The notes under the pieces: model-generated | What the model was told of the DNA's origin: nothing | Seen by the model: only the letters and a program-made list of their open reading frames with translations | Databases searched by the model: none | Shown: positions 14,663 through 15,293 of the stretch, piece by piece | Layout of the letters: each line of letters begins with the position of its first letter | Numbering within the stretch: the stretch's first letter is position 1 | Program-made: the position numbers and the translations under genes | Assembly: GCA_030151165.1 (NCBI GenBank) | Contig: JASLEM010000455.1 | Span: 1 to 15,293, forward strand | Direction of reading: 5' to 3' | DNA length: 15,293 nt | From: Burkholderiaceae bacterium | Lineage (GTDB): Bacteria; Pseudomonadota; Gammaproteobacteria; Burkholderiales; Burkholderiaceae

Positions 14663-15293
14663 TCAGGCGCCCGCGCCGACGGCGATGTACAGGCGGGCGA
14701 CGTCCGGCGCGCCGTCCGTGCCCTGCACGCCGCGCAGCGTCTGCACGGCCTTCGCGTGGTTCTTCGGGCCCGACTGCAGCATCGCGACGCCCAGGCGCAG
14801 CTTGGCGTCTTGGGGGTGCTTCAGGTTGTCCTTGGCGATGCCTTGCTGGATCAGGTCAATGCCCTTGTCGAACTCGCCCATCGACGCGTACTCGGTGCCG
14901 ATCGCGACCAGGTCGTTGCCGTCCTTGGCCGTCGCGGCGTCGGCCGCGCGCTTGGCGATCGAGGCCTTCGAGTCGGCGAGCGTCTTGTTCGTCAGGTCGC
15001 GCAGGCGCTGCTGGCGCGCGGCTTCCGGGCCGGTGCCCAGGACGCCGGCGGCGTAGCCCTTGTCGACGACGGTCTTGGCTTCGGCGGGCAGGCCGGCCTG
15101 CAGCAGCAGCTGGCCCATTTCCATGAAGTCGGCGGCGGTCGTCAGGTTGCCCGACGCGAGGCGCAGGCGCATCAGGTCGAGCGAGAAGCGCGACGAGAAG
15201 CCCGACTTGCCCGGCAGGTCGGACAGGTAGATGCCGACGTACTGCTTGTTCGACGGGTAGTACGTGACCAGCTTTTCCTTGACCTGCATGTCG
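14663..15293 (-). CDS. TPR-like repeat protein, C-terminal part (cut by window edge)
   Basis: At least 209 codons, open at the right edge. An internal Met near 15289 is not the start, because the frame continues through it with an Asp codon. The sequence is helical and repeat-like. DFMEMGQLLLQAGLPAEAKTV, NDLVAIGTEYASMGEFDKGI and DAKLRLGVAMLQSGPKNHAK each look like a helix-turn-helix TPR or Sel1-type unit, joined by charged, Ala-rich coils such as SIAKRAADAATAKD. It ends GVQGTDGAPDVARLYIAVGAGA. No enzyme motif is seen. Similar tetratricopeptide proteins occur in Burkholderiales as I remember them, often exported, but the N-terminus is missing and location is unknown. The MBL gene begins 30 bp downstream. 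Confidence 0.75.
   Translation of the reverse strand, partial: DMQVKEKLVTYYPSNKQYVGIYLSDLPGKSGFSSRFSLDLMRLRLASGNLTTAADFMEMGQLLLQAGLPAEAKTVVDKGYAAGVLGTGPEAARQQRLRDLTNKTLADSKASIAKRAADAATAKDGNDLVAIGTEYASMGEFDKGIDLIQQGIAKDNLKHPQDAKLRLGVAMLQSGPKNHAKAVQTLRGVQGTDGAPDVARLYIAVGAGA

Noticed and set aside
1..15293. CRISPR array, transposon, prophage, toxin-antitoxin or new defence system
   Set aside because: I looked for regular repeats, terminal inverted repeats, integrases, transposases and paired small ORFs on both strands and found none. All sizeable genes belong to known families, and composition is uniform apart from short intergenic patches.

Overview
The window is very GC-rich, densely coded chromosomal DNA. 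The UbiD, PdxH, GlyA and SDR sequences read like those of a betaproteobacterium of the order Burkholderiales, of the Rubrivivax/Leptothrix/comamonad type. That placement is inferred from remembered family sequences, not from a search. I see no transposase, integrase, phage gene, CRISPR array, tRNA or rRNA. It looks like core chromosome rather than a mobile island.

Layout, left to right. Positions 1-652 (minus) hold the first 217 codons of glyA, cut by the window edge. Positions 1084-2043 (minus) encode a membrane-anchored SLT-type lytic transglycosylase. A divergent intergenic region follows, then ubiD (2304-3884, plus). UbiD converges, across a hairpin-rich spacer, on a minus-strand pair: DUF218/ElyC-like membrane protein (6279-7175), then a secreted S46-family dipeptidyl-peptidase (4146-6227). 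msrA (7268-7804, plus) diverges from that pair and converges on pdxH (7835-8479, minus). A MobA/MocA-like nucleotidyltransferase (8596-9219, plus) precedes edd-eda (9334-11863, plus), the two dedicated enzymes of the Entner-Doudoroff pathway. On the minus strand, converging on eda, lie a PaiB-like FMN-binding protein (11913-12575), an SDR dehydrogenase (12613-13401), a metallo-beta-lactamase-fold hydrolase (13670-14632), and the C-terminal part of a TPR-like protein running off the right edge (14663-15293).

How the genes work together. Edd and Eda convert 6-phosphogluconate to pyruvate and glyceraldehyde-3-phosphate. PdxH makes the PLP that GlyA needs, though the two genes are far apart and the link is only biochemical. 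UbiD serves ubiquinone synthesis. The S46 peptidase and the DUF218 protein form a likely transcription unit acting at the cell envelope. The rest is ordinary metabolic and repair function.

I do not find a new defence or biosynthetic system here. The best non-coding signal is upstream of edd. It has a near-consensus sigma-70 promoter (TTGACG, 17 bp, GATAAT) whose -10 box ends 6 bases before the ATG, which predicts a leaderless mRNA. A palindrome resembling the HexR operator fills the promoter spacer. Second is a run of perfect hairpins and short repeats at 13542-13680, next to the 3' end of the MBL gene, which may be a dispersed extragenic element.
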